NCBI RefSeq assembly: GCF_001976145.1
Contig: NZ_MOXD01000001.1
Coordinates: 590,711 to 654,710 of the forward strand
Length of the DNA stretch: 64,000 bases
DNA from: Serratia oryzae
GTDB lineage: Bacteria > Pseudomonadota > Gammaproteobacteria > Enterobacterales > Enterobacteriaceae
Reading direction: 5' to 3'
Shown here: positions 19,558 to 31,391 of the stretch, one piece after another
How the letters are laid out: the number at the start of each line of letters is the position of its first letter
How positions within the stretch are numbered: the stretch's first letter is position 1
Program-made: the position numbers and the translations under genes
The notes under the pieces: generated by a model
The model's database searches: none
Told to the model about the DNA's origin: nothing
Seen by the model: the letters and a program-made list of their open reading frames with translations, nothing else

Positions 19558-21288
19558 GTGAATATTCAGGCTCTTCTATCAGATAAAGTCAGCCAGGCGC
19601 TGATTGCCGCAGGCGCACCTGCCGATTGCGAAGCGCAAATTCGTCAGTCCACGAAAGCGCAGTTTGGTGATTATCAGGCTAACGGCGTCATGTCCGTGGC
19701 GAAAAAACTCGGCATGCCGCCACGACAGCTGGCAGAGAAAGTGGTGCAACTGCTGGACCTGGGTGACATAGCCAGCAAGGTCGAGATCGCTGGCCCCGGC
19801 TTTATCAATATTTTCCTGAACGCGAACTGGGTTGCTCATCAGGCTGACCTCGTGTTGAGCGCACCCAAGCTCGGTATTGCCCCGGTTGCGCCACAGACCA
19901 TTGTGATCGACTACTCTGCCCCCAACGTGGCGAAAGAGATGCACGTTGGCCACCTGCGTTCCACCATCATTGGTGATGCTGCCGCGCGTACCCAGGAATT
20001 CCTCGGCCATAAGGTGATCCGCGCCAACCACGTTGGTGACTGGGGCACCCAGTTCGGCATGCTGATCGCCTATCTGGAAAAAATGCAGAACGAGCACGCC
20101 AGCGATATGGGTCTGTCGGATCTGGAACAGTTCTATCGTGAAGCAAAGAAAAACTACGACGAAGACGAAGATTTCGCCCTGCGCGCCCGTGGCTACGTGG
20201 TGAAATTGCAAGGGGGTGATGACTACTGCCTGAAGATGTGGCGTAAGCTGGTTGACATCACCATGGCACAAAACCAGATCACCTATAACCGTCTGAACGT
20301 CACCCTGACCGAAGATGACGTGATGGGTGAAAGCCTGTACAACGCTATGCTGCCGGGCATCGTTGCCGATCTCAAAGCAAAAGGGCTGGCGGTAGAGAGC
20401 GAAGGCGCTACCGTGGTCTTCCTTGACGAATACAAGAATAAAGACGGTGACCCAATGGGCGTCATCATCCAGAAAAAAGATGGCGGCTACCTGTATACCA
20501 CCACCGATATCGCCTGTGCCAAATACCGTTATGAAACGCTGGGTGCCGATCGCGTACTGTATTACATCGACTCACGCCAGCACCAGCATCTGATGCAAGC
20601 CTGGACTATCGTGCGTAAAGCCGGTTATGTGCCAGATGCGGTGACGCTGGAACATCACATGTTCGGCATGATGCTGGGCAAAGATGGCAAGCCGTTCAAA
20701 ACCCGTGCTGGTGGCACCATCAGGCTGTCTGATCTGCTGGATGAAGCCATTGAGCGGGCCAGCAAATTGATTGCTGAAAAGAACCCGGACATGTCCGCTG
20801 AAGAAATGCAGAACGTGGCTAATACCGTGGGTATCGGCGCGGTGAAATACGCCGACCTGTCAAAAAGCCGCACAACCGACTACATCTTCGACTGGGACAG
20901 CATGTTGGCCTTTGAAGGCAACACGGCCCCTTATATGCAATATGCCTATACCCGCGTGGCTTCGGTGTTCAAACGCGCCGGTATCGCTGAAAACGACCTG
21001 ACTCTGCCGTTGGTGATGACCGAAGAGCGGGAAATTGCGTTGGCCACCCGCCTGCTGCAATTCGAAGAAACCCTTACCGTGGTAGCTCGTGAGGGTACAC
21101 CACACGTGATGTGTACTTATCTGTACGATCTAGCCGGGTTGTTCTCCGGTTTCTACGAACATTGCCAGATCCTGAACGCCGAGAGCGAAGAAGCCCGTCA
21201 AAGCCGCCTGAAACTGGCGCTGCTGACCGCCAAAACGCTGAAAACCGGTTTGGACACCTTAGGGATCGACACCGTCGAACGCATGTAA
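19558..21288 (+). CDS. argS: Arginyl-tRNA synthetase
   Basis: This essential class I synthetase charges tRNA-Arg. It has 576 aa. The HIGH-type motif is HVGHLR near residue 130 (after SAPNVAKEM). As is usual for ArgRS, no canonical KMSKS is present; its place is taken by [13 protein letters not shown] near 380. The C-terminal DALR anticodon domain ends in VERM. The start is a GTG preceded by AAGGTAACC. Confidence 0.97.
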   Translation: MNIQALLSDKVSQALIAAGAPADCEAQIRQSTKAQFGDYQANGVMSVAKKLGMPPRQLAEKVVQLLDLGDIASKVEIAGPGFINIFLNANWVAHQADLVLSAPKLGIAPVAPQTIVIDYSAPNVAKEMHVGHLRSTIIGDAAARTQEFLGHKVIRANHVGDWGTQFGMLIAYLEKMQNEHASDMGLSDLEQFYREAKKNYDEDEDFALRARGYVVKLQGGDDYCLKMWRKLVDITMAQNQITYNRLNVTLTEDDVMGESLYNAMLPGIVADLKAKGLAVESEGATVVFLDEYKNKDGDPMGVIIQKKDGGYLYTTTDIACAKYRYETLGADRVLYYIDSRQHQHLMQAWTIVRKAGYVPDAVTLEHHMFGMMLGKDGKPFKTRAGGTIRLSDLLDEAIERASKLIAEKNPDMSAEEMQNVANTVGIGAVKYADLSKSRTTDYIFDWDSMLAFEGNTAPYMQYAYTRVASVFKRAGIAENDLTLPLVMTEEREIALATRLLQFEETLTVVAREGTPHVMCTYLYDLAGLFSGFYEHCQILNAESEEARQSRLKLALLTAKTLKTGLDTLGIDTVERM

Positions 21289-21305
21289 GGCGAGAGGCAA
21301 AATGC

Positions 21306-21338
21306 AAAAAAGGTCGCTGTTCGTTAGCGACCTTTTTT
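21306..21338. terminator. Bidirectional terminator between argS and murJ
   Basis: AGGTCGCT/AGCGACCT stem with a run of A on the left and six T on the right, so it can end both convergent transcripts. Confidence 0.9.
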
Positions 21339-21359
21339 ATTTACGTTACAAGAGGAGGG

Positions 21360-22895
21360 TTACACCACCCGGCGGGCAAAATCCCGAGGCCGGAAGCCTA
21401 ATCCCCCCAGCACGGCGAAATAGGCCACCGCGCCTGCGACCACCACCACCGCCAACCGCAACAGCCGAGTCAACATATTGCCCTGATCCCAGGCGGGCAT
21501 CAGCCACATAATCCCCAGCAAGACCGCAGACATCGCCAGCACCGCAATCACCAGCTTGATCAGAAACACGGCCCAACCCGGCTGCGGCTGAAAGATTTTC
21601 TGCTTACGCAGTTGCCAATACAGCAGTGAAGCATTCAGACAGGCGGCCAAACCGATCGACAATGCCAGCCCAGCATGCTTCAGCGGCCCGATAAACGCCA
21701 GGTTCATTACCTGTGTCATGATCAGGGTGATAATGGCAATCTTGACCGGCGTTTTGATGTCCTGGCGGGAATAGAACCCTGGAGCCAGCACTTTCACCAC
21801 GATCAGCCCCATCAGGCCAACAGAATAGGCCACCAGGGCGCGTTGCGTCATCGCCGCGTCGAACGCGGTGAATTTACCGTACTGAAACAGGGAAACGGTC
21901 AGTGGCTTGGCCAAGATCCCCAGCGCAATTGCACTCGGTAACGCCAATACAAAACAGAGACGCAGCCCCCAATCCATCAGGCGATTGTATTCATCCTGAT
22001 TCCCGCTGGAGAAACTTTTTGCCAGTGAAGGCAGCAGGATCGTCCCCAGCGCCACGCCCAATACGCCAGAAGGAAACTCCATCAGGCGATCGGCGTAATA
22101 CATCCAGGACACGGAGCCAGACACCAGGAATGAGGCAAAAATGGTGTTGATAATCAGCGAAATCTGGCTGACAGATACCCCGAGGATCGCCGGGCCCATC
22201 ATGCGCATCACCCGCCATACGCCCGCATCGCCCAACTTCAGGCGCGGTAGCACCAACATGCCGATCTTCTTCAGATGCGGCAGCTGATAACCCAGTTGCA
22301 GCACGCCGCCGACCACCACCGCCCAGGCCAGCGCCAGCACCGGCGGATGAAAATAAGGTGCAGCAAACAGCGCAAAACCGATCATGCTGACGTTCAGCAG
22401 CGTTGGCGCAAAGGCCGGAATGGAGAAACGGTTCCAGGTGTTGAGGATTGCCCCCACCAGAGAAGCCAGCGAAATCAGCAGGATATAGGGAAACGTAATG
22501 CGTAGCAGCGCGGAAGTCAGAGCGAACTTATCCGGCGTATCGGTAAAGCCCGGAGCAGTAATGTAGATCACCCAAGGCGCGGCCAGCATGCCAAGCACCG
22601 TCACTACCGCCAGCACCAGCGTCAGCAAGCCGGAAACATAGGCGATAAAGGTGCGCGTCGCCTCTTCCCCCTGCTGGCTTTTGTATTCCGCCAAAATAGG
22701 GACAAACGCCTGAGAGAAAGCCCCTTCGGCAAAAATACGCCGTAGCAGGTTCGGCAATTTGAACGCCACAAAGAAGGCGTCCGTCGCCATACCGGCGCCA
22801 AAAACGCGTGCCACAATGGCATCACGCGCAAAACCCAACACCCGCGAAAACATGGTCATCGAGCTTACGGCTGCCAACGATTTTAATAGATTCAT
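21360..22895 (-). CDS. murJ: Lipid II flippase MurJ (MviN)
   Basis: MurJ moves lipid II across the inner membrane for peptidoglycan synthesis. The 511 aa from the ATG at 22895 match E. coli exactly in length, beginning [13 protein letters not shown]. About 14 hydrophobic segments are present, with conserved [15 protein letters not shown] and the charged cavity residues of the MATE-like core. The frame is open to 22940, but homology starts at 22895. It lies just downstream of mviM on the same strand. Confidence 0.97.
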   Translation of the reverse strand: MNLLKSLAAVSSMTMFSRVLGFARDAIVARVFGAGMATDAFFVAFKLPNLLRRIFAEGAFSQAFVPILAEYKSQQGEEATRTFIAYVSGLLTLVLAVVTVLGMLAAPWVIYITAPGFTDTPDKFALTSALLRITFPYILLISLASLVGAILNTWNRFSIPAFAPTLLNVSMIGFALFAAPYFHPPVLALAWAVVVGGVLQLGYQLPHLKKIGMLVLPRLKLGDAGVWRVMRMMGPAILGVSVSQISLIINTIFASFLVSGSVSWMYYADRLMEFPSGVLGVALGTILLPSLAKSFSSGNQDEYNRLMDWGLRLCFVLALPSAIALGILAKPLTVSLFQYGKFTAFDAAMTQRALVAYSVGLMGLIVVKVLAPGFYSRQDIKTPVKIAIITLIMTQVMNLAFIGPLKHAGLALSIGLAACLNASLLYWQLRKQKIFQPQPGWAVFLIKLVIAVLAMSAVLLGIMWLMPAWDQGNMLTRLLRLAVVVVAGAVAYFAVLGGLGFRPRDFARRVV

Positions 22896-23009
22896 GTGGT
22901 TTTTCTGATGAGTATGACGTGTAAATATCAACGCCTGCAACAGCAGGCGTCAGTTGAAGAACAAGGCAATAGTCTACGGATCCAGCAAAGTAATAGCTAC
23001 CGCCCTATG

Positions 23010-23927
23010 TTACTCGGAGTTACGCAACATCTTCTCGATCAGGCGCTGCGCGTAGATCGCCTGCTCACCGGCGGTTTCCGGGGCAGTATGATTGCTGACC
23101 GACTGAATAAAGTGCTGCACCGCGCCAACAAAGCCGCGCTGGGCCAGCGTGGTCTGCCACCCCGCAGCCGGTTGCTCCACCACGCCCTGTGTATCCTCAC
23201 GCAGCCACTGGCGCATATCGCTCACCTGATACACGGCCCCGTTGCTCACCGCCTGTACGCTCTCACGCTGGCTACCGGCACGGCGGTGCATACTGGTGGT
23301 GACCAGCGCCTCGCCGCAGGCAAAATGGTGCTCCGCATAGAGCATCTCACCCGCAGGGTTGGCGCGCAGGCTGCCGCTCAGCAGAGTAGCTTCACCGCCC
23401 CCCAGCCACAATGCCGTGTCTACCACATGCAGATAGTCATCCAGCAAGGTAAAACGCAGGTTTTGCGGCCCAACGCTGTCCGCACGGTGTTTGTCCATAC
23501 GGATTGATGCTGGCTGCTGCATTTGCTGCTTCAATTGGCAATACAGCGGCGCAAAGCGCCGATTAAACCCCACCATCAACGCTTTACCGCGCTTATCAGC
23601 CAGAGCGATCAATTGCTCTGCCTGTTCCAGCGTTTCCGCCAGCGGTTTATCCACATAAACATGCACGCCGAGCTTAAGCAGCTCACTGACTACTGCAAAA
23701 TGGCTCGCGGTGCTGCTGTGCACAAACACGGCATCACATTGCTGCGCCAAGCTGTCAAGCCGCGAGAAACAGGCCATACGGTAGCTGTCGCACACCGGTT
23801 GTGCCTTCTGCTGGTTAGGTGAAAAGCCCCCAACCAGTTGCCAATCCACCGCGTGGCTGAGGATTGGCAAATACGCTTTTTGCGCAATGCCTCCAAGCCC
23901 GACCACGCCGATACGTAATTTACTCAT
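23010..23927 (-). CDS. mviM: Gfo/Idh/MocA-family oxidoreductase MviM (YceM)
   Basis: A 305-aa NAD(P)-dependent oxidoreductase of unknown substrate. The Rossmann fold begins at once with [17 protein letters not shown], and the catalytic-type EKP motif appears as VDKPLAET near residue 93. It overlaps the end of yceH by 8 bp, so the two are coupled. The position before murJ is conserved in E. coli and Salmonella, where the name came from a virulence locus. No direct function is known. Confidence 0.92.
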   Translation of the reverse strand: MSKLRIGVVGLGGIAQKAYLPILSHAVDWQLVGGFSPNQQKAQPVCDSYRMACFSRLDSLAQQCDAVFVHSSTASHFAVVSELLKLGVHVYVDKPLAETLEQAEQLIALADKRGKALMVGFNRRFAPLYCQLKQQMQQPASIRMDKHRADSVGPQNLRFTLLDDYLHVVDTALWLGGGEATLLSGSLRANPAGEMLYAEHHFACGEALVTTSMHRRAGSQRESVQAVSNGAVYQVSDMRQWLREDTQGVVEQPAAGWQTTLAQRGFVGAVQHFIQSVSNHTAPETAGEQAIYAQRLIEKMLRNSE

Positions 23928-24564
23928 GTTGCCCCCGCGCTAGCAGGCGATCCAATTGCTGTTTCAACGCCGCCACCTCAGCTTCCAAGGCCGCAACCCG
24001 TTCGCTCAGATCCCCTGCCGCGGCGGGTTCAGCCTCTGCGGGAGCTGCTTCGATCTGCCCGCTGAATAAGTGCATAAAGCGGTTTTCACGCTTGCCGGGT
24101 TCACGCGGCAAGCGCACCACAAACGGGCCATCCTCACGCACGGTCAGTTGCTGCAGAACATCTTCAACTTCACTGACATCGTTGAATTCGTGCATACGGT
24201 TGGTGCGGGTGCGCAGTTCGCCTGGCGTCTGCGCGCCACGCAGTAACAGCGTGGCGATAACCGCCAGCTCGGCAGGCGAGAGCTTCAGTTGACCGAATTC
24301 CGAATTACAGAAACGGTGCTCATATTTCACCACCCGGTTACCAAAACCGCTCAGCGTACGCAGAAAATGCTTTCGTAGCAGCAAATCCAGGGTCTGCTGG
24401 ACTTCACTTTCCGACAGTTCCATTACCGGTTCGCGATTGGTTTTCTGATTGCAGGCTAAGGTGATGGCATTCAGCGAAAGCGGATATTGATCGGGCGTAG
24501 TTACCTGTTTTTCCAGCAGGCAACCAATCACTCGGGCTTCTTTAGCACTCAATTCATATTTCAT
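23920..24564 (-). CDS. yceH: YceH family protein (DUF480)
   Basis: The 214-aa protein consists of two winged-helix-like repeats (DUF480) and a C-terminal segment with heptad-like leucines ([19 protein letters not shown]) that suggests a coiled coil. Its function is unknown. It lies between rimJ (8-bp gap) and mviM (8-bp overlap), the same order as in E. coli. ATG start at 24564. Confidence 0.92.
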   Translation of the reverse strand: MKYELSAKEARVIGCLLEKQVTTPDQYPLSLNAITLACNQKTNREPVMELSESEVQQTLDLLLRKHFLRTLSGFGNRVVKYEHRFCNSEFGQLKLSPAELAVIATLLLRGAQTPGELRTRTNRMHEFNDVSEVEDVLQQLTVREDGPFVVRLPREPGKRENRFMHLFSGQIEAAPAEAEPAAAGDLSERVAALEAEVAALKQQLDRLLARGQHE

Positions 24565-24572
24565 TTATGGCC

Positions 24573-25160
24573 TCAGCGTGATGGTGGTAGCCATTCTTTG
24601 TAGGTTAATGCGGTGAGTACGTGATCCTGCCACTGCCCGTCGATCAGCAGATAATCTTTGGCATAGCCTTCACGTTCAAAACCGAGCCGCGCGAGCAGCG
24701 CACCGCTGCGCTGGTTATGCGGCATATAGTTGGCCATGATGCGATGCATCCGTTGTTGGCGCTGCATATAACGGATGGCGGATTGCAGCGCTTCATACAT
24801 CAGCCCTTGCCCTTGCCATTTTTCCCCCAGGGAGTACCCCAGAAAACAGGCGTGAAAAGAGCCACGCAGCACATTGCTGAAATTGGCTACGCCACGCACT
24901 TCATTTTCATCGAGATCCAGCAGGATAAAATAGTAGGCACTGCCCTGTTTTTGCATCTCGGTAATCATGCTCAGCCGCGCCTGCCAGCCAGAAGGATAGC
25001 AGTGGCTTTCATCCCGCAACGGCTCCCAGGGTTTGAGAAACGCGCGGTTGGCCGCGTAGTATTCTGCCAGGCGATAGGCATCACGCTCATGGACGAGACG
25101 GACAATCAGCCGGTCAGTGGTAAGGCGTACTTTTGGTGATGCAGAGCGATAGCCAAACAT
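24573..25160 (-). CDS. rimJ: Ribosomal protein S5 N-alpha-acetyltransferase RimJ
   Basis: RimJ is a GNAT enzyme that acetylates the N terminus of ribosomal protein S5. The acetyl-CoA loop is visible in EKWQGQGLM near residue 110, and [14 protein letters not shown] is a family hallmark. Two tandem ATGs follow GGGGGAA; the second (25160) has better spacing and matches the E. coli start, giving 195 aa. It is the first gene of rimJ-yceH-mviM(-murJ). Confidence 0.94.
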   Translation of the reverse strand: MFGYRSASPKVRLTTDRLIVRLVHERDAYRLAEYYAANRAFLKPWEPLRDESHCYPSGWQARLSMITEMQKQGSAYYFILLDLDENEVRGVANFSNVLRGSFHACFLGYSLGEKWQGQGLMYEALQSAIRYMQRQQRMHRIMANYMPHNQRSGALLARLGFEREGYAKDYLLIDGQWQDHVLTALTYKEWLPPSR

Positions 25161-25399
25161 CATTTCCCCCGCGGTCAGGACGGTTCGATAAGAAGTATTG
25201 ATTGGGTGAGCACTGAATTATTGCCGTTATTGCCTTCACCGCCGGTGCCATTAACGTTCAATCACCGACGCAGAACCGCACTTGCCCGCGTTTAATATAA
25301 CCGTAGCCCGGCCCACAGGTAAAACCCCCATCGTTCAGTAAATAAGCAATCAATCGTTTTGTCATTTTTTTTAACCGGTTTTGCCACCCGCATAACGTA

Positions 25400-25427
25400 T
25401 TGACGATAAAAAAATATTATCTATTAC
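25400..25427 (+). promoter_or_regulatory. Candidate sigma-70 promoter for mdtH
   Basis: TTGACG and TATTAC are separated by 16 bases, about 80 bp before mdtH. The remainder of the 345-bp divergent gap between rimJ and mdtH shows no gene. A GGGGGGAGAA stretch near 25452 lies too far from the ATG to be its ribosome site. Confidence 0.5.
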
Positions 25428-25502
25428 CCCTCTATCGGTATGGGTGTATTGGGGGGAGAATAAGCGGGTTGGCGTTTTCTCCTTCTTAATTGCTCGTGGT
25501 GA

Positions 25503-26711
<1,209 letters not shown>

Positions 26712-26896
26712 ACCAGGTGTCAATACGCGTTGAATAACCGATAATACCTGTTAAATCAGCAGTGGCAGCTATCCTGATAGTGAAAAAACGAGCGCAAAAA
26801 AGTCCCTATCAACGCATCATATAACAACAACTTTGCGCGACAGCCGTGGTTGGCTGTGATAATTATTGCTGTTAAAACCTGACAACAGGAGCAAGC

Positions 26897-27544
26897 ATGA
26901 AACTATTTATTTATGATCATTGCCCATTCTGCGTGAAAGCCCGCATGATCTTCGGCCTTAAGAATCTGCCTGTACGCTTAGTGACCCTGCTCAGCGATGA
27001 CGAAGCGACCCCCATCAGCATGATCGGCAAGAAAATGGCCCCCATCCTGCAGAAGGATGACGGGAGCTACATGCCAGAAAGTATGGATATTGTGCATTAT
27101 GTCGATATCCTTGACGGTAAACCTCTCCTGACCGGCAAAACCAACCCGGCTATTATCGACTGGCTGCAACATGCCAACAGCTATACCGGTAAACTGCTGT
27201 TGCCGCGTTTTGCCAATGCCGATTTCGAAGAGTTCGCCACTGACAATGCGCGTCGTTACTTCAGCGATAAAAAACAGGCGGCGATCGGGGATTTTGCCAC
27301 CCATCTGGCGGACAGCGCCGATCTCATTGCTCAGTTGGAAAACGATCTGGCAAACCTTGCCACGCTGATCCAATCGCCTGAAGCGGTTAATGGCACGCTT
27401 TCTACCGATGATATCCACCTGTTCCCGCTGCTGCGTTCGCTGTCGATCGTCGCTGGCGTCGCGCTGCCCGACAACGTAGAGGCCTACCGTAACCGAATGG
27501 CACAACGCGGCGATATCCCGCTGCTGCTCGATATGGAGCAGTGA
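26897..27544 (+). CDS. grxB: Glutaredoxin 2
   Basis: GrxB is a GST-like glutaredoxin that reduces disulfides with glutathione. The 215 aa comprise an N-terminal thioredoxin-fold domain and a helical C-terminal domain. The active site reads CPFC (residues 9-12), where E. coli has CPYC; the change is conservative. AGGAGC lies before the ATG. Confidence 0.95.
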   Translation: MKLFIYDHCPFCVKARMIFGLKNLPVRLVTLLSDDEATPISMIGKKMAPILQKDDGSYMPESMDIVHYVDILDGKPLLTGKTNPAIIDWLQHANSYTGKLLLPRFANADFEEFATDNARRYFSDKKQAAIGDFATHLADSADLIAQLENDLANLATLIQSPEAVNGTLSTDDIHLFPLLRSLSIVAGVALPDNVEAYRNRMAQRGDIPLLLDMEQ

Positions 27545-27734
27545 TTGTCTCTCGGGCATGTCAGCGTTGCTGGCATGCCTTTCTGCCCCGATTTCGTCGT
27601 TATCCGATAGGCCCCCCGTCATTTCTACCCCATCATCTGCTATCCTGCCACCCGGGCAAATATTTCTTTGCTGGGAGCCAGATGTTTATCATTATCACCT
27701 GCAGCATTTCCATTAGCAGTTTTACGAGGCACGA

Positions 27735-28298
27735 ATGAAGAAGATCCTGATGGGCGTTGCTGCCCTGATATTTGCCGGTGCGCTTGCCGGTTGTAACCAA
27801 CTGACGCAATACAGCGTCAGCGAGCAGGAAGTGAATGATTACCTGCTGAAGCACAATAATTTTCAGAAACAGATTGGGGTGCCTGGGCTCGTTGATGCCA
27901 ATATCGTCCTGACGCAGTTGCAAAGCCAGATTGGCCGCAGCGAGCCTGGCAAGGTGATGCTTTCTGGCAATGCCAAGGTCGATATCACCTCGATTCTTGG
28001 CCCGCAGGCAGCCGAGCTGCAACTGACGCTGAAGGCGCAGCCGGTTTATGAGCGTGAAAAAGGCGCTATCTTCCTGAAAGAAATGGAACTGGTGGACTAC
28101 AAGGTGCAACCGGAAAAAATGGATACCGTGATGAAAGCGCTCACGCCTTATCTGAACCAGTCGCTGAAAGCCTACTTCGACCAGCAGCCGGTCTATGTCT
28201 TAAACCCGGATAACAGTAAGACAGAAGCGCTGGCGCGCAAACTGGCGAAAGGGTTGGAAGTAAAACCGGGTCAATTGGTGATCCCGTTCACCGACTAA
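27735..28298 (+). CDS. yceB: Lipoprotein YceB (DUF1439)
   Basis: A predicted outer-membrane lipoprotein of 187 aa. The signal peptide starts MKKILMG and ends in the lipobox LAGC, with Cys20 lipidated; Asn at +2 favours outer-membrane sorting. The DUF1439 body has an SRPBCC/BPI-like character and unknown function. It follows grxB in the same direction, as in E. coli. Confidence 0.92.
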   Translation: MKKILMGVAALIFAGALAGCNQLTQYSVSEQEVNDYLLKHNNFQKQIGVPGLVDANIVLTQLQSQIGRSEPGKVMLSGNAKVDITSILGPQAAELQLTLKAQPVYEREKGAIFLKEMELVDYKVQPEKMDTVMKALTPYLNQSLKAYFDQQPVYVLNPDNSKTEALARKLAKGLEVKPGQLVIPFTD

Positions 28299-28306
28299 GC
28301 TTAATG

Positions 28307-28330
28307 GGGCGCAGTTGACTGACTGCGCCC
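28307..28330. terminator. Hairpin between convergent yceB and ycdY
   Basis: A 9-bp stem GGGCGCAGT/ACTGCGCCC with a 6-nt loop. The T tract is weak, but the placement between convergent stops fits termination. Confidence 0.6.
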
Positions 28331-28338
28331 TCTGCAAA

Positions 28339-28917
28339 CTACTCTTCTTCGCCCGATCCTGCTTCTTCCTGCTCATACTCCGCCAGTTCATCACGCATCG
28401 CCGCAATGGCGTCACGGGTGATCACGGCCAGAGTACGGTAGAAACCGCTGGTGGCATGGGCTTCAACCTTACCCAGGAAACGCCCGCACCAGGGCAGCAG
28501 AAACTCATCAAACAAGATGATTTGCGCCTGAGCTTCATCTTCCTGCGACTGATCTTCCAGCCAGGAAGCGGCCAGCAGCAACGAACCGAAGTGATCGGCA
28601 GGTGCCTCACCTAGCGGCATCCCACGTTGTTGCAGGAAAACGCGTACTTCAGCTTCGGTACTCCCTTCCACATACGCAGAACGGAACGGCGGCACGCTAC
28701 ACTCACTGCCGACAAACAGTGCATTAAAATCAGCCGCCAGCAGATTGGCTTCACAATGCTGCTGCAAACGCGTTAACAATTCGTCCTGTTCCAGTGGCCA
28801 ATGCTGCTGAAGCTTGCCCTCTTTGATCAGAGTAAACAGCGGCACCAGCAGCGGATCCTGTGGCTGGCGGTAAAACAGCGTCCCCAGTACCCGACAGACA
28901 ACGGAAAACTCATTCAT
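28339..28917 (-). CDS. ycdY: TorD/DmsD-family chaperone YcdY
   Basis: YcdY belongs to the TorD family of redox-enzyme chaperones. In E. coli it is reported to help insert zinc into its neighbour YcdX and to affect swarming. From the ATG at 28917 the protein has 192 aa beginning MNEFSVVCRVLG; upstream TTG is not needed. The tail is strongly acidic (EQEEAGSGEEE). It lies just downstream of ycdX, so the pair is probably cotranscribed. Confidence 0.92.
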   Translation of the reverse strand: MNEFSVVCRVLGTLFYRQPQDPLLVPLFTLIKEGKLQQHWPLEQDELLTRLQQHCEANLLAADFNALFVGSECSVPPFRSAYVEGSTEAEVRVFLQQRGMPLGEAPADHFGSLLLAASWLEDQSQEDEAQAQIILFDEFLLPWCGRFLGKVEAHATSGFYRTLAVITRDAIAAMRDELAEYEQEEAGSGEEE

Positions 28918-28958
28918 GATCAAACCCTATTCAAGACGGAAAATTTGCCGTGACGATG

Positions 28959-29696
28959 TCACAAATTGGCCAGTTCCGCAATTGCCGGTTTACCGCGCTG
29001 TTCAAGAAAGCCCAGCAAGCGACGCGGTGATACGTTGAGAATACGCTCCGGTGGGAAATCCACCTCTTTGATAATGCGCTCACAGTGCTCAAAATCACCG
29101 AGCGAAAACGCCACATGTGAATCAGAGCCCAACGCCAGCCAGCCCCCGGCATCACGCACTGCCGCCGCCACGGCGCGGCAGTTGGCTTCGCTTCCCTTGC
29201 GCGAGTGGGTAAAGGAAGAGTTATTCAACTCCAATGCCACCTGATACTGCGCGGCGGCGGCGGCAACCGCTGCAATATCGATAGGGTATTTGGGGTTACC
29301 TGGATGGCTGATGATATGCACATCCCCCTGCGCCATCGCGGCAATCATCGCCTGCGTATTGGCGGCTTTGTCCTGTGGCGCAAACACCGGTTCATGAAAC
29401 CCGGCAATGATCAGATCGATCTCATTCAGCATCGGGCCGGTGCAGTCGATATCACCTGCCAGATTTTTGATATTGGCTTCAATGCCGCGCAGAATACCGA
29501 CGCCATCCACCAGACGCGGCCAGACTCGCATATTCATAAAGTGCCAGTAATGGGGGGCATCGGCCATATCCGGCCCGTGGTCGGTGATGGCAAACAACGT
29601 GATGCCTTTTTGTTTCGCCTCCGCAATATAGTCGTGCAGAGTACTGTAAGCATGAGTACTGGCAACGGTATGCATATGTAAATCAACGGGGTACAT
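28959..29696 (-). CDS. ycdX: PHP-domain phosphatase YcdX
   Basis: A 245-aa PHP-family zinc phosphatase with the trinuclear-site motifs DLHMHT (5-10) and AITDHG near residue 37, plus GFHEPV, SHPG and GSDSHVAF further on. The ATG at 29696 is preceded by AAGGAG, and the length equals E. coli. It is linked with ycdY to swarming motility in E. coli. It lies upstream of ycdY and downstream of ghrA, all on the - strand. Confidence 0.95.
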   Translation of the reverse strand: MYPVDLHMHTVASTHAYSTLHDYIAEAKQKGITLFAITDHGPDMADAPHYWHFMNMRVWPRLVDGVGILRGIEANIKNLAGDIDCTGPMLNEIDLIIAGFHEPVFAPQDKAANTQAMIAAMAQGDVHIISHPGNPKYPIDIAAVAAAAAQYQVALELNNSSFTHSRKGSEANCRAVAAAVRDAGGWLALGSDSHVAFSLGDFEHCERIIKEVDFPPERILNVSPRRLLGFLEQRGKPAIAELANL

Positions 29697-29819
29697 TATT
29701 TCTCCTTGTGATGAGCCTACCAATGTCATGCGGCCGATTGATTTTGGGCACGGTAAGCTGACTTGTTTCATGATAGCAGCTAGCACTGCCATCAGTAGTG
29801 CACTCTGGGCGATCGCGCG

Positions 29820-30761
29820 TCAGTAACCGCGCTGCATATCAACCAGGCCGGTGGGGGGGCCCCCCGCCTCAAGCGCCAGAATATTAGCAGCAATTTGGTT
29901 CATTGCCTGCTCGGGTAACGTAATAGCAGAGATATGTGGAGTGATGGAGACACGCGGATGGCACCAGAACGGATGCGCCTGCGGCAGCGGTTCCTGACCA
30001 AACACATCGAGCGTTGCCGCAGCGATTTGCCCTTGCTCAAGCGCCTGTAGCAGATCGTTTTCCACCAGATGCGCACCACGGGCTAGGTTGAGCAAGTAAG
30101 CCCCCGGTATCAACTGAGCAAACAGCTGCTGATTGAGGATCCCCTGAGTTTCCGGCGTATTGGGCAGCAGATTGATCAGCAAGCGCGTGTCATGCAGAAA
30201 TGCTGCCTGCTGCGCGTTACCAGCAAAACTCTGCACGCCGTTAATCTGCTTGGCGCTGCGGCTCCAGCAACGCACCTTAAAACCAAACTCTACCAGTTTT
30301 TGCGCCACGCTTTTGCCCAAAACACCGGCCCCAAGAATGCCGATAGTGAAATCGCTCTGCTGATGCGGAACCAACGGCAACCAACGTTGTTGCTGTTGCA
30401 ATACGTGGTACTCATCAAAACGGCGGAAATAGCGCAATACGCAGGCCAGCGCATACTCTTGCATCTGCTGGGCCATCCCGCTGTCTTCCAGTCGCACCAA
30501 TGGCACCCCAGTTGGCAAAGTGCCAGGGTGCTGGCGTTCCTGCTCAAGGATGGCGTCAACCCCGGCCCCTAAGGCAAATATGCCTTTCAGATCGCCGCGG
30601 TTAGCCAGCATCTCATACGGCGGGCGCCATACCAGTGCATAATCTGCCCGATCATTATCTCCGGGTTGCCAGGCACGAATGTGAGCCTGCGGTAAGCGTT
30701 GCGTCATTCCCACCAGCCAGTCCTGAGCGGCGAAAAATGGATGGTAAAAAATGATATTCAT
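29820..30761 (-). CDS. ghrA: Glyoxylate/hydroxypyruvate reductase A
   Basis: GhrA reduces glyoxylate and hydroxypyruvate with NADPH. The 313-aa D-2-hydroxyacid dehydrogenase has the dinucleotide loop GILGAGVLGKSVAQ near residue 142, catalytic Arg in LLNLARGAHLV, and catalytic His in SITPHISAI. It is the last gene of the conserved block before tRNA-Ser, as in E. coli. Confidence 0.94.
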   Translation of the reverse strand: MNIIFYHPFFAAQDWLVGMTQRLPQAHIRAWQPGDNDRADYALVWRPPYEMLANRGDLKGIFALGAGVDAILEQERQHPGTLPTGVPLVRLEDSGMAQQMQEYALACVLRYFRRFDEYHVLQQQQRWLPLVPHQQSDFTIGILGAGVLGKSVAQKLVEFGFKVRCWSRSAKQINGVQSFAGNAQQAAFLHDTRLLINLLPNTPETQGILNQQLFAQLIPGAYLLNLARGAHLVENDLLQALEQGQIAAATLDVFGQEPLPQAHPFWCHPRVSITPHISAITLPEQAMNQIAANILALEAGGPPTGLVDMQRGY

Positions 30762-30910
30762 TATCCTTGGCCCTTAATGATTGCGGTTTATCTCGCCTGT
30801 CCAGAGCGGTTCCTGCACTCTGGCGGGGGATTAAATTAACGGCGATCGTTCGTCAAATCAGCAGATTGCTGCAAGTTTAACTAAACGCGCTCGGCGATGT
30901 AAGAAGAGTA

Positions 30911-30939
30911 TTGACGCTGGGAACAGATTCTCCTACATT
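30911..30939 (+). promoter_or_regulatory. tRNA-Ser promoter
   Basis: TTGACG and TACATT with a 17-bp spacer, followed by a GC-rich GCGCCC discriminator, the type subject to stringent control. It lies about 40 bp before the mature tRNA. Confidence 0.8.
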
Positions 30940-30979
30940 AGCGCCCATCGCCAGCGTAAAGCGTTGCCGATAACAATAT

Positions 30980-31069
30980 GGTGAGGTGTCTGAGTGGCTG
31001 AAGGAGCACGCCTGGAAAGTGTGTATACGCGCAAGTGTATCGAGGGTTCGAACCCCTCCCTCACCGCCA
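30980..31069 (+). tRNA. tRNA-Ser (anticodon GGA)
   Basis: A 90-nt class II tRNA with encoded CCA. Acceptor GGTGAGG pairs with CCTCACC; anticodon GGA lies in CCTGGAAAG; a long variable arm and the T-arm GAGGG-TTCGAAC-CCCTC follow. It reads serine UCC/UCU. Position after ghrA matches the E. coli tRNA-Ser(GGA) there. The 3' end is repeated downstream. Confidence 0.97.
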
Positions 31070-31222
31070 TATTCAAAGAGAAAGCCTGAATTCACGTTCA
31101 GGCTTTTTTGCTTTTAGATTCCCCGCACAGGGAGGGGCGAGAACCCTCGACAGGGTTCGACAAAATGGCCTGCCATTTTGGACGGCCGCAGGCCGCCCGA
31201 AGGGTGAGCGTAGCGAATCAAG
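31054..31222 (+). repeat. rtT-like repeat, unit 1, starting in the tRNA-Ser 3' end
   Basis: A 169-bp unit whose first 16 bases are the end of the tRNA. It then holds a terminator (31083-31109, AGCCTGAA/TTCAGGCT plus six T), an inverted copy of the tRNA T-arm and acceptor strand (31129-31150, 19 of 22 identical), and hairpins AAAATGGC/GCCATTTT and GGCC-rich pairs. It resembles the tRNA-tail repeats of E. coli tyrT (rtT). Confidence 0.8.
31083..31109 (+). terminator. tRNA-Ser terminator inside repeat unit 1
   Basis: An 8-bp stem AGCCTGAA/TTCAGGCT with a 6-nt loop and a six-T run, 14 bp after the CCA end. The same hairpin recurs in unit 2 and, interrupted, in unit 3. Confidence 0.88.
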
Positions 31223-31391
31223 CCCTCCCTCACCGCCATATTCAAAGAGAAAGCCTGAATTCACGTTCAGGCTTTTTTGCTTTTAGACTCCCCGCACAGG
31301 GAGGGGCGAGAACCCTCGACAGGGTTCGACAAAATGGCCTGCCATTTTGGACGGCCACAGGCCGCCCGAAGGGTGAGCGTAGCGAATCAAG
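31223..31391 (+). repeat. rtT-like repeat, unit 2
   Basis: A second 169-bp copy, nearly identical to unit 1 (a few substitutions such as GATTCC to GACTCC). It again begins with the last 16 bases of the tRNA gene, including CACCGCCA, and has its own copy of the terminator. ORFs across it are repeat translations, not genes. Confidence 0.8.

Noticed and set aside
19558-21288. Absence of a KMSKS motif in ArgRS
   Set aside because: Bacterial ArgRS normally lacks a canonical KMSKS; this is not a defect.
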